From assembly GCA_938084585.1 (NCBI GenBank), contig CALKFF010000003.1:1-64000 (forward strand): a stretch of 64,000 nt of DNA, given 5' to 3'. Made by a program: the position numbers and the translations under genes. Shown here one piece after another: positions 19,161 through 27,637 of the stretch (position 1 is its first letter; the number at the start of each line of letters is the position of its first letter). Under the pieces are notes generated by a model that had not been told where the DNA came from, did no database searches, and saw only the letters and a list, made by a program, of their open reading frames with translations. The DNA is from an uncultured Flavobacteriales bacterium (GTDB taxonomy: Bacteria > Bacteroidota > Bacteroidia > Flavobacteriales_D > Sanyastnellaceae).

Positions 19161-21527
19161 ATGACAACACGAATCATCATTCCAAAGGCTGTGGCTTGCG
19201 CCATGGCCTTTGTTGCTTTTTGGGGTTGTTCCCCCCAGACCACAACGTCCGAAGCGAATTGGGGTCCCACCATGCCGATCCGTGCAGGGGCCTCGGAAAC
19301 CGTCCTCCTGCTCCAGGATTGGCTCATGCCAGGGCAAGACGTGGGCGCCGTGGTGTACCACCCTGAGCCAGGTGCCAACCTTGACCTCGAGGTGAACGAC
19401 GGAGGCGCGGCCTTGCCTTCTCCTCCGTCAAGCGGCTTGGGACACGTCGCCATCCAGGCCGGAGAAACTTCCCTTGACGTGCCGGTCCTGGGCAAGGGCG
19501 AACGCGCCATGCAGGCGGTGTTCGTGCCCGCGGAAGACCAACTTCCCCAGCACGTGCAATTCGTGGGCGACGCCACAGGATGGACGCCCCAAGACGCCAG
19601 GTTTCAGGAAGACGGGCGCTGGACTTTCGACTTGGTGCTCTTGCCCGGAAGCCACCCTTACCAGTGGGTGGTCGATGGCGAGTGGCAACTTGATGCCCAC
19701 AACCCCATCACCATGTCCAACGGCATGGGCGGGCAAAATTCGGCGTTGGTGGTCGACACCCCTGTGGCGCCGGGACTGAGTGCAAAAGGCTTGGGCTCCA
19801 AGGTGTTCTTGTCGACGGATGGGGCGGCCACTTTGCTCGTGATGATGGACAACGACGTTGTGCATTTCGGGAACCACGACGATGCTGTGATGCTCCCCTT
19901 GTCTCTTGAAGGAGACGCGGTGGGACGGCGGCACCTCCGGGCGTGGGCAGCCCACGACGGGGGCATTTCCCAAGACCTCCTCCTTCCGATCGAAGGCAAC
20001 GAAGTGGTCACAGAAGTCGGTAAATTGGACAGGTCCGACTGGCACGCCGCCACCATGTATTTCCTGATGGTGGACCGGTTTGTCGACGGCGAGTCAAGCA
20101 ACAACGAACCTGTCGAGGATGCGGCCATCCGGCCTGAGGCCAACCACCAGGGCGGCGACTTGCAAGGCGTTGAGCAACGCTTGCGCTCCGGCTACTTTCA
20201 AAATTTGGGACTGAACACGGTGTGGATCTCGCCCGTGACCCAAAACGCAGAAGGATCCTGGGGACTGTGGCAAGACAGCGCCCGCACCGACGTCACCAGC
20301 AAATTCAGTGGGTACCATGGCTATTGGCCCGTGAGCTGCACCCAGGTGGACCGGCGATTTGGCTCCCAAGGCGCGCTGGAAGCCCTCACGGAAAGCGCCC
20401 ATGAACGGGAGATGAACGTGGTCTTGGACTACGTGGCCAACCACGTCCACGAAGACCACCCGTTGATGGACGCCCATCCCGACTGGACCACCGACCTCTA
20501 CCTCCCGGACGGCACCATGAACACCGAGAAGTGGGACGAGCACAGGCTCACCACGTGGTTCGACACGTTCATGCCCACGCTGGACCTGGAGCGGGACGAG
20601 GTCAGCGAGGTGATGAGCGACAGCGCCGCATGGTGGGCCCACCACAGCGGCATCGATGGATTCCGTCACGACGCGACCAAACACATCCCGGAATCGTTTT
20701 GGAGGAAGCTCACCCACAAACTGAAGATGGCCCAACAGCAAAACGGAAAGCGGATGTTTCAGATTGGCGAGACGTACGGCAGTCCCGACCTCATCGGAAG
20801 CTACCTCTCGTCAGGCATGATCGACGCCCAGTTCGACTTCAACCTCTACGACAAGATGGTGGGGGCGATCGCGTTTGACAACGGCAGCTGGGAAGATTTG
20901 GTCCAAACCAACCGCGAAAGTCTCCAGGCCTACGGCGCACACCACCTCATGGGCAACATCACTGGCAACCAAGACCGGCCGCGTTTCACGTCCCTCGCGG
21001 ACGGCAGCCTCGACCCGCAAGAGGACACCAAATTCCAGGGCTGGACGCAGGACATTCAACACAACGGCGACGAGGGCTACGCCAAAATGCGCTTGCTGAT
21101 GTCGTACCTGATGTCCGTGCCTGGCATCCCTTGTGTGTACTACGGCGACGAAATCGCCGACGTGGGCGGCGACGACCCCGACAACCGCAGGATGATGCGG
21201 TTCGACAGCTTGAACGAGCAAGAACTGCGCACACGGGACTGGACTTCCACTTGGGCCAAGCTTCGCACCAGCCACATGGCCATGTTGTATGGCACCACAA
21301 AATTCACCTTGCTGAGTCCTGAGGTTCTCCTCGTCACCCGAACCTACCTGGACCAACAAGTGCACGTGGCCATGAACAGAAGCGGCGTCTCCCAGCCTCT
21401 GGACCTCAGGTCGCTTGCACCAGAAGATGGCCAAGAAGCCCCTGCCCTCGTGTACCTTGCAGGGCAAGAATCCACCACCACGCTTGAACCTTACGGCGCG
21501 GTCGCATTTGAAATTGACACGCACTGA
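19161..21527 (+). CDS. GH13 alpha-amylase/neopullulanase-like lipoprotein
   Basis: 788 residues starting MTTRIIIPKA; lipobox AFWGC, Cys23, so an envelope lipoprotein. An N-terminal beta region contains a CBM20/48-like segment (VQFVGDATGWTPQDARF). The GH13 barrel starts near FLMVDRFVDGE: NTVWISPV, VLDYVANHV, nucleophile Asp504 (GFRHDATKH), acid Glu537 (IGETYG), and Asp605 in GNQDRPR, where the usual NHD motif reads NQD. Asp and Glu catalytic residues are intact. It probably acts as the SusA- or SusG-like enzyme making short maltooligosaccharides for import. The track start at 19107 lies inside the previous gene and was moved to ATG 19161. Confidence 0.9.
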   Translation: MTTRIIIPKAVACAMAFVAFWGCSPQTTTSEANWGPTMPIRAGASETVLLLQDWLMPGQDVGAVVYHPEPGANLDLEVNDGGAALPSPPSSGLGHVAIQAGETSLDVPVLGKGERAMQAVFVPAEDQLPQHVQFVGDATGWTPQDARFQEDGRWTFDLVLLPGSHPYQWVVDGEWQLDAHNPITMSNGMGGQNSALVVDTPVAPGLSAKGLGSKVFLSTDGAATLLVMMDNDVVHFGNHDDAVMLPLSLEGDAVGRRHLRAWAAHDGGISQDLLLPIEGNEVVTEVGKLDRSDWHAATMYFLMVDRFVDGESSNNEPVEDAAIRPEANHQGGDLQGVEQRLRSGYFQNLGLNTVWISPVTQNAEGSWGLWQDSARTDVTSKFSGYHGYWPVSCTQVDRRFGSQGALEALTESAHEREMNVVLDYVANHVHEDHPLMDAHPDWTTDLYLPDGTMNTEKWDEHRLTTWFDTFMPTLDLERDEVSEVMSDSAAWWAHHSGIDGFRHDATKHIPESFWRKLTHKLKMAQQQNGKRMFQIGETYGSPDLIGSYLSSGMIDAQFDFNLYDKMVGAIAFDNGSWEDLVQTNRESLQAYGAHHLMGNITGNQDRPRFTSLADGSLDPQEDTKFQGWTQDIQHNGDEGYAKMRLLMSYLMSVPGIPCVYYGDEIADVGGDDPDNRRMMRFDSLNEQELRTRDWTSTWAKLRTSHMAMLYGTTKFTLLSPEVLLVTRTYLDQQVHVAMNRSGVSQPLDLRSLAPEDGQEAPALVYLAGQESTTTLEPYGAVAFEIDTH

Positions 21528-21537
21528 CCCCTTCGCC

Positions 21538-22944
21538 ATGAACCTATTGAAATCCACAGCTCTGACGGCCCTTCTCATGGGTTCAGCTTTTGTGCCCTGC
21601 AAACTTTCAGCCCAAACCACGTGGCAACTCGAAGAAACCACGCTGGTGGAATACGACTTGGCCACAGGCATCAGCATCCCTTGGGAATTGCTCTGGGGAC
21701 CGGACGACATGCTCTGGTGCACCACACGTTACGGCGACGTGTTGCACATCGACCCCGCCACTGGCGCGTACGACACGGTGTTGGAGTTGGACGTGTACGG
21801 CGGCAATGGCGAGCCTGGGCTTTTGGGCATGGCCATGCACCCTGACTGGGAGAACACGCCGGAAGTGTTTTTGGTCTACACGGAAGGCAGCTGGATCGGC
21901 GGCACGTCTGAGCGGTTGAGCAAATTCACCTGGAATGGATCGGAGTTGGTGGACGAGCAAATCTTGCACAGCGTGGAAGCCGGAGGTATCCACAACGGCA
22001 GCCGCCTGTTGGTCCTCCCTGACAACACCTTGCTCATGACCACCGGCGACGTGGGCGACGGCGGCGTCAGCTCCCAAAGCGACAACTCAGACAACGGCAA
22101 AGTCCTTCGATTCAACTTGGACGGCAGCGTTCCGGCCAACAACCCCACCCCTGGCAGCCACGTGTGGAGCAAGGGGCACCGGAACGCCCAGGGCCTCTGC
22201 CTTGGCCCCAACGGTCTGGTCTACAGCTCTGAGCACGGCCAAAGCAATTGGGACGAATTCAACATCATTGAACCTGGTCGCAACTACGGCTGGCCCAACG
22301 TCGAGGGGGAATGCAACACCAACGCAGAACAGGCGTTCTGCGAAGCGAACGACGTCATGGAACCCCTCATGACCTGGTCGCCATGCGCTGCCGTCAACGG
22401 CATCGAGTACTACGACCACGTGGGCATTCCCGAATGGCAAGGCTCCGTGTTGATGGCTGTGTTGGGGGGATTTGCCCTGAACGACAAGCGTTTGAGCGTG
22501 CTCCACATGAGTGAAGACGGCTTGACCATCGAAAGCGAAGACCAGTTCTTTTCCGAGTTCAACCAACGCGTTCGCGACGTTGCGGTCAACCCCTACACCG
22601 GCGCGGTCTACCTCGCCTTCAATGGACCGAGTTACCCGGGATCTGGCTTGAACGTGATCAAGGAATTCCGTCCACAGTCTGCCGATCAGGTGGAGGACTG
22701 GAGCGACGACCGAGGCTTGGACATGTTCCCCAACCCCACGTCCTCCAGCGTGCGCCTGAACGTGGGTGCCGCGTGGAACCGTGCTGAGGCCAGTGTGTAC
22801 GACATGCAAGGCCAAGAAGTGTGGCGCGGGGTGCTGACGCCAGGCTTGACATTGGACGTCACGTCTTGGAACCCCGGGACGTACTTCTTGGCGACCACCG
22901 ACGACCAAGGGCACACGCTCTCACGGACGTTGGTCGTGAAATGA
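21538..22944 (+). CDS. Secreted PQQ-type glucose/sorbosone dehydrogenase-like beta-propeller, T9SS type A
   Basis: 468 residues. Signal peptide to about residue 26 (CKLSAQ), then a six-bladed propeller of the soluble aldose sugar dehydrogenase (GSDH/YliI) type: GISIPWELLWGPDDMLWCTTR, EPGLLGMAMHPDW, GGIHNGSRLLVLPDNTLLMTTGD, SKGHRNAQGLCLGPNGLVYSSEHG and NYGWPNVEG. The GHRN segment and the central His/Gln positions are as in PQQ-dependent family members. Ends with a type A sorting domain (LDMFPNPTSSS). May oxidise sugars outside the cell, or only bind them. Start ATG 21538 (MNLLKSTALT); the track start at 21415 lies within the GH13 gene. Confidence 0.87.
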   Translation: MNLLKSTALTALLMGSAFVPCKLSAQTTWQLEETTLVEYDLATGISIPWELLWGPDDMLWCTTRYGDVLHIDPATGAYDTVLELDVYGGNGEPGLLGMAMHPDWENTPEVFLVYTEGSWIGGTSERLSKFTWNGSELVDEQILHSVEAGGIHNGSRLLVLPDNTLLMTTGDVGDGGVSSQSDNSDNGKVLRFNLDGSVPANNPTPGSHVWSKGHRNAQGLCLGPNGLVYSSEHGQSNWDEFNIIEPGRNYGWPNVEGECNTNAEQAFCEANDVMEPLMTWSPCAAVNGIEYYDHVGIPEWQGSVLMAVLGGFALNDKRLSVLHMSEDGLTIESEDQFFSEFNQRVRDVAVNPYTGAVYLAFNGPSYPGSGLNVIKEFRPQSADQVEDWSDDRGLDMFPNPTSSSVRLNVGAAWNRAEASVYDMQGQEVWRGVLTPGLTLDVTSWNPGTYFLATTDDQGHTLSRTLVVK

Positions 22945-24986
22945 CCGCTTCCAAGTTCGTGCGCGGCAAAAGCGCCTTGGCCTTGGTGGTCTGGGCCATG
23001 TCCTCGGTGTGCACTTTGGCTGCACCGCAGGAAGCACCAGAACCAGACACGTTGTGGCAGCGCTGGGTCATGCTGGATTCCGCCGCGGTGTCTGCCTACA
23101 CTCCCCTGCTGCCTTCAGAGCAAATCACCCTCAGCTTGTGGACGGCGGACAGCGCACTCACGACAGGGTTTGGAAGCCCCGATGTGGCCAACGCGCTGAA
23201 CGCGATTCCAGGGGTGTTGATGGAGACCCGCGGTCTCGGGGGAAGCCGGAGACTCAGCATTCGAGGGTCTTCGCTTCGGAGCCCGTTCGCGGTTCGAAAC
23301 ACCATGCTCTTCGTGCATGGCTTCTGCCTGACCGAGGCGGACGGCACCAGCCCAGTGGAGTGGCTTGAGCCAAGCTGGTCGTCCCCGCTTCGCGTGGTCT
23401 CAGGGCCGGCTGCCACCTCATTTGGAGGTGCGTACGGCGGCGCCATCCTCGTTGAACCAGGTGTTACGTCTGGATTCTCGCAGGTGCGGACGTCCTTCGG
23501 CACCACTGGACGTCCAGGCGGCCTGCAATCCCACACCAGCGCCCAAGTCGCTGGGGACGTCTGGGAAGCGCGTTTGGCCCATGCCCAAAACACAGGATTC
23601 CGCACCTGGGAAAGCAACGAACGTTGGCAGGCTGAACTGTCTCGTCGTTGGCAAGGTGACAATGCCTCTCACCACACCTGGCTTGCGGTCCTCAACGCGT
23701 CTTGGGACCTTCCGGGATCGGTGGACAGTCTCACGGCAGCTGAAACACCTGAGTTTGCTCCCGGCGACAACTTCAACGCCCACGTTCAACGGCGGCGTGC
23801 ATTGTGGGGCCATCATGTTAGAGCCCACGATGTCCCTGCACTTGGGACGCGCAGCACCGTCGACGTGTGGGCCTTGTTGCGGCTGACCGACAAAATCAAC
23901 CCATTTGGCACGTCGCCGTTTTTCAACGGATACAAGGAAGAATCAGGTTCGGGTGCCAGCCTGCGCATCCGCCAACGGTGGGCGGCTGTCAAGCGTCCCT
24001 CGTGGAACCTTCAAGCCGAATGGAGCGCCATGGCGACCCTTGACCGAGGCCGTTTTGGACTTTGGGACGACCCGCAATGGGCCGATTTGAGTCCGCAGAG
24101 GTACGACTTGACTGTGGAAGGTTGGCAGGCGCAATGGACCCCGGCCGTGGCCATGAGTCACCACAACGGGTGGCGCATGGAAGCCAGCGTCGCGGCATCT
24201 GCAAGGGCCAGAACGGCAGAAGGCACGGCTTCTGACGCCGCGTACAGCGCCCCATTCAATGCGGCAGAATGGTTGCCCAGGGTAGGAATCTCGAAAACAT
24301 TGGGCCCCAAGCTTTCGTTGTTCACCCAAGCGTGCACGGGTTACAGCGACCCCACCAATTTTGAGACCCTGCCGTTTGAAGACGGGGCAAACGCATCGGC
24401 CACGCTCATGTCCGAACGGGCGCGCTCCATCGAATTGGGTCTGCGTCGTCCGGGCTTGGAGTGTGTGCTGTACCACCAGAATGTACAGGACCCCATCGTG
24501 GAACAAGTGGACAGCCTCGGGATCTCGACTTTTGTCAACGCCGATGCGCCGCTGCAGATGCAGGGCATCGAGACACGGGCCCAATGGCAAGGGGCCCATC
24601 ATGCCCTGTCCGTGGCCGCCACGTGGCAGCGTCACCTTCTGAACGACAATGGCCTGCCAGGATCTCCCCCATGGATGGCCAACCTTCAGTGGAGGTGGCA
24701 GCCTCGATGGGCCCGAACGTGGACGGCGCACACCTTGATCCGGGGCCTGGGAGAAACCCCGCTGAACAACAGCAACACCGTGAGTCACCCGGCGTACTTG
24801 ACCGCGAACCTAGAATTCAGCTGCAGCTTTCCAGGTCATGGCCTGTTGCTGACAATGGGATGCCGAAACCTCACCGACACGGCCTACTCCGGTTGGCATC
24901 AGGTGAATGCCTTCGGCGGCCGCTTTTACAACCCCGCACCACCAAGAACCTTCACCTTGGGCCTGACCTGGCGTCACCGCGGCTGA
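22941..24986 (+). CDS. TonB-dependent outer membrane receptor (small type)
   Basis: 681 residues, overlapping the previous stop by ATGA. Signal peptide (to about residue 30), no carboxypeptidase-like domain, then the plug: ANALNAIPGVLMETRGLGGSRRLSIRGSSLRSP, FVHGFCLTEADGTSPVEWLEP and the short SGPAATSFGGAYGGAI, followed by a barrel whose last residues (NPAPPRTFTLGLTWRHRG) look like the usual final strand. It resembles FecA/BtuB-like receptors rather than SusC. Substrate unknown. Its tight coupling to the propeller dehydrogenase suggests import of that enzyme's cofactor (such as PQQ or a metal) or product, which is inference. Confidence 0.85.
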   Translation: MTASKFVRGKSALALVVWAMSSVCTLAAPQEAPEPDTLWQRWVMLDSAAVSAYTPLLPSEQITLSLWTADSALTTGFGSPDVANALNAIPGVLMETRGLGGSRRLSIRGSSLRSPFAVRNTMLFVHGFCLTEADGTSPVEWLEPSWSSPLRVVSGPAATSFGGAYGGAILVEPGVTSGFSQVRTSFGTTGRPGGLQSHTSAQVAGDVWEARLAHAQNTGFRTWESNERWQAELSRRWQGDNASHHTWLAVLNASWDLPGSVDSLTAAETPEFAPGDNFNAHVQRRRALWGHHVRAHDVPALGTRSTVDVWALLRLTDKINPFGTSPFFNGYKEESGSGASLRIRQRWAAVKRPSWNLQAEWSAMATLDRGRFGLWDDPQWADLSPQRYDLTVEGWQAQWTPAVAMSHHNGWRMEASVAASARARTAEGTASDAAYSAPFNAAEWLPRVGISKTLGPKLSLFTQACTGYSDPTNFETLPFEDGANASATLMSERARSIELGLRRPGLECVLYHQNVQDPIVEQVDSLGISTFVNADAPLQMQGIETRAQWQGAHHALSVAATWQRHLLNDNGLPGSPPWMANLQWRWQPRWARTWTAHTLIRGLGETPLNNSNTVSHPAYLTANLEFSCSFPGHGLLLTMGCRNLTDTAYSGWHQVNAFGGRFYNPAPPRTFTLGLTWRHRG

Positions 24987-24997
24987 TTCGACACCCG

Positions 24998-26953
24998 TCA
25001 GAGGTCGATCACCACTTCCACGCGTCGGTTTGCCGACCGCCCCTCCTCTGTGGTGTTGTCTGCCACGGGCATGGAGTCGCCGAGGCCCAAGACGTCCACC
25101 CTGAATGCGTCAATCCCTTTCGCTTCCAGAAACACCCGCACGGCCTCTGCCCGTTCCAAGCTCAGCGCTTGGTTGCTTGACGAGCTTCCCACATTGTCGG
25201 TGTGCCCTTCCACCCGCACCCGGACCTCTGGATGCGCCAGCATCCACGAAGCCAAGCGCTCACAACCGCCTTGGTACGAGGACCGCAACAACGACTTGCC
25301 TGTCTCAAATTGGATGGCCTCCAAGGTGAACATGACCCCGTCCGCAATGGGGGCCAATCGAATCTCAACATCGCCACTGGAAGCACTGGCACCAGCCATG
25401 CCTTGGCTGTACGACTCCACCTTGAACACAAAACCTTGGGCCGAGACTTCAAAGGTGTAATCCCCCTCTTCAGGCAAAGGAATGGCGAAGCCCTGGCCCG
25501 CCGTCGATTCCACACGCGCGACGCGCGACCCCGTCTGGGCATTCACCAGCACCACCTCCGCCGTCAGAGGCTGGCCAGAGACGTCGTCCACGACCTTGCC
25601 AGACAACACGCTGACCTCAATGGGCTTCACCTCGTCGTGCAAAGGGATTTGCCACAGGTCCAAGTGGTCTGAGCCTCGGGTCGTGGCGAAATAAGCCAAT
25701 TGTCCGTCTGGACTGACCATCAAACTGTTGTCCCTGCCGTGGCTGTTGATGCCTGGTCCGAGGTTCTTGGGCTCACCCCAGGATCCGTCCGCTTGAAGGC
25801 GCGACACAAACACGTCGAGTTGTCCAAACCCTGGATGGCCGTCGCTGCTGAAATAAAGGGTTTGACCATCGGGATGCAAAAACGGGCTTTCCTCGGTGTA
25901 AGGTGTGTTCACCAAGCCGGGGAGCGGCTCCGGCTGCGACCACCCTCCTGAGGCCATGCGACGACACATCACCAAATCGGAAGGCTTGTTCCTCCCCCGG
26001 GAAGATTGGGCGAAGACCAGGGTTTGTCCATCCGCACTCACGGAAGGTTGGCTTTCCCACCCCGCGCTGTTGGGGGCGCCCAAATTTCTGCCCACACCCC
26101 ATTCTCCCTTGGAGGGATTCCATGTCGTCTCGAACAAATCGCACGACCCCTTCCCCCTGCGGCGTCCGTAGCCGTCTCGTGGGCTTGCACACGCGGTGAA
26201 AATCATGGTCATTCCGTCGCCTGTCCACGTCGGGGCGCCCTCGTTTTGTCGGGTGTTCACCCCGCGAAGGAGGACCGGTGGAGACCAGTCTCCTGACTCG
26301 TTCATGGACGACTGGAAAAAATCCTCCCCGCCTACAGCTTGCTGCAATCCTCGGCCCGCCCTGGTCAGGATCATGTGTCGCCCATCCAAACTCAACGCCC
26401 CGTAGTACTCGTCCGCGACGGTGTTGATGGCACCTGGCATCGGGACCGACTGCAAGGCCTCGTGGTCTGAGGCCTGCGGCGCAGTGGAGAATTCCAACCC
26501 TGCACGGACCCAAGCTTCGGTCCGGGCCATGTCTGCAGACAAAAGTTCCGCTCCGAGTTTGTCAAATTCCTGAAGCACCTCCAAGCCCGACGCATAGGCC
26601 CCGCGTTCCCATTCAAATTGGGCCAAGTGAATCCACCCCGCGGGAAAGCGGTCCGGACCGAGGTCGAGGGCCCGCTTCATGGTCTCCCCGAAGGCCGGAG
26701 ATCCCTGGTCGCGCAAGATTTGGGCCTTCAAAAACCACGCATCGACAAAGCCTGGGGTCTTCTCAATGGCCCGGTTCACCCGTTCCAATGCCAAGTCCGG
26801 TGCTTGAAAACGGTACGCCTCCAAGGCGGCATCGTAGGCTTTGCGCGCGGACCTGCCGGGATCTTGCGGGGGCAACAAATGCACCGATTGTGCTTGCCCC
26901 TTTGAGGAGGGAAGCCACATGCACGCCAACAAAGCCAAACTCAGCCATTTCAT
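24998..26953 (-). CDS. OmpA-family envelope protein with TPR and PD40 repeats
   Basis: 651 residues from MKWLSLALLA; signal peptide to about residue 22. Domains in order: tetratricopeptide-like helices (about 30-175), a WD40-like PD40 propeller (about 190-430, TWTGDGMTMIFTA, GQTLYFSSDG, DGQLAYFATT), a carboxypeptidase-type beta module (SGKVVDDVSGQPLTAEVVLV), and a C-terminal OmpA peptidoglycan-binding domain (FETGKSLLRSS, VRVEGHTDNVGSSSSNQALSLERAEAVRVFL). This architecture is very common in Bacteroidetes (PorE-like and related) and anchors outer membrane complexes to peptidoglycan. Convergent with the TonB receptor gene, 11 bases apart. Confidence 0.88.
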   Translation of the reverse strand: MKWLSLALLACMWLPSSKGQAQSVHLLPPQDPGRSARKAYDAALEAYRFQAPDLALERVNRAIEKTPGFVDAWFLKAQILRDQGSPAFGETMKRALDLGPDRFPAGWIHLAQFEWERGAYASGLEVLQEFDKLGAELLSADMARTEAWVRAGLEFSTAPQASDHEALQSVPMPGAINTVADEYYGALSLDGRHMILTRAGRGLQQAVGGEDFFQSSMNESGDWSPPVLLRGVNTRQNEGAPTWTGDGMTMIFTACASPRDGYGRRRGKGSCDLFETTWNPSKGEWGVGRNLGAPNSAGWESQPSVSADGQTLVFAQSSRGRNKPSDLVMCRRMASGGWSQPEPLPGLVNTPYTEESPFLHPDGQTLYFSSDGHPGFGQLDVFVSRLQADGSWGEPKNLGPGINSHGRDNSLMVSPDGQLAYFATTRGSDHLDLWQIPLHDEVKPIEVSVLSGKVVDDVSGQPLTAEVVLVNAQTGSRVARVESTAGQGFAIPLPEEGDYTFEVSAQGFVFKVESYSQGMAGASASSGDVEIRLAPIADGVMFTLEAIQFETGKSLLRSSYQGGCERLASWMLAHPEVRVRVEGHTDNVGSSSSNQALSLERAEAVRVFLEAKGIDAFRVDVLGLGDSMPVADNTTEEGRSANRRVEVVIDL

Positions 26954-27013
26954 GAGGTTAAATTCAGGCAAAAGGCCCGACATCTGACGTGGCTTTGTCA
27001 GAACTTCACAGGC

Positions 27014-27511
27014 GTGAACATCGCGTTGCTCTCAGACACCCATGGCCACATGGACGACCGCATTCTTCAACACGTGGAAGGATGCGATGAAGTCTGGCAT
27101 GCGGGGGACATCGGGACGCTCGAAGTCACCGATGCCTTGAAAGAGGTGGCGCCCGTGCGTGCGGTGTTTGGCAACATCGATGGCCAAGCCATTCGCTCTG
27201 AATGGCCTGAACACGCCAGGTTCACCGCCGGCGGGGCCCAGGTTTGGATGACGCACATTGGTGGGCGTCCCCCGAAGTACGCCAAAGGCATCCTTCCGCA
27301 ACTCACCCTTGAACGGCCCGACTTGTTCGTGTGCGGCCACAGCCACATTTTGTTGGTCAAGCCGGTGCCAAGCTGGGGCGGATTGCACTTGAATCCAGGT
27401 GCGGCGGGCGTTTCAGGGTTTCACAAGGTCCGGACCATGTTGAAGTTCACCTTGAACCAAGGCCAAATCGGCGACCTGCGCGTCGTGGAGTGGGAACGCA
27501 AGCGCGGATGA
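27014..27511 (+). CDS. YfcE/MJ0936-type metallophosphoesterase
   Basis: 165 residues with a GTG start. Calcineurin-like phosphodiesterase with the full metal-ligand set: SDTHGHMDD, HAGDIG, FGNIDG, THIGGRPP and CGHSHILL, with the final LHLNPGAAG. Small single-domain enzymes of this type hydrolyse phosphodiesters (often tested with bis-pNPP), cellular substrate unknown. Length normal. Stands alone between divergent ompA-like and rho genes. Confidence 0.88.
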   Translation: MNIALLSDTHGHMDDRILQHVEGCDEVWHAGDIGTLEVTDALKEVAPVRAVFGNIDGQAIRSEWPEHARFTAGGAQVWMTHIGGRPPKYAKGILPQLTLERPDLFVCGHSHILLVKPVPSWGGLHLNPGAAGVSGFHKVRTMLKFTLNQGQIGDLRVVEWERKRG

Positions 27512-27561
27512 ACAGGGAAGAATAGTGCCTTCAACCCAGACCAAGTAGAGGTCATCCTGTG

Positions 27562-27569
27562 TATCTTTG
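27562..27569 (+). promoter_or_regulatory. Candidate -7 box for rho
   Basis: TATCTTTG, a perfect TAnnTTTG match, 68 bases before the rho ATG, leaving a leader of about 60 bases that contains the inverted repeat at 27579-27595. Confidence 0.5.
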
Positions 27570-27578
27570 AGGGCAACC

Positions 27579-27595
27579 GGTGCCAACCTGGCACC
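27579..27595 (+). promoter_or_regulatory. Hairpin in the rho leader
   Basis: Perfect inverted repeat GGTGCCA-ACC-TGGCACC (7-bp arms, 3-base loop) about ten bases after the rho -7 box, with no T-tract behind it, so not an intrinsic terminator. Could mark the 5' end of the mRNA or a protein or Rho contact used in autoregulation; function inferred. Confidence 0.45.
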
Positions 27596-27637
27596 ATCGA
27601 AGCCTAGCGCTTCTCCCCCTATTGAATCACGTAAGAG

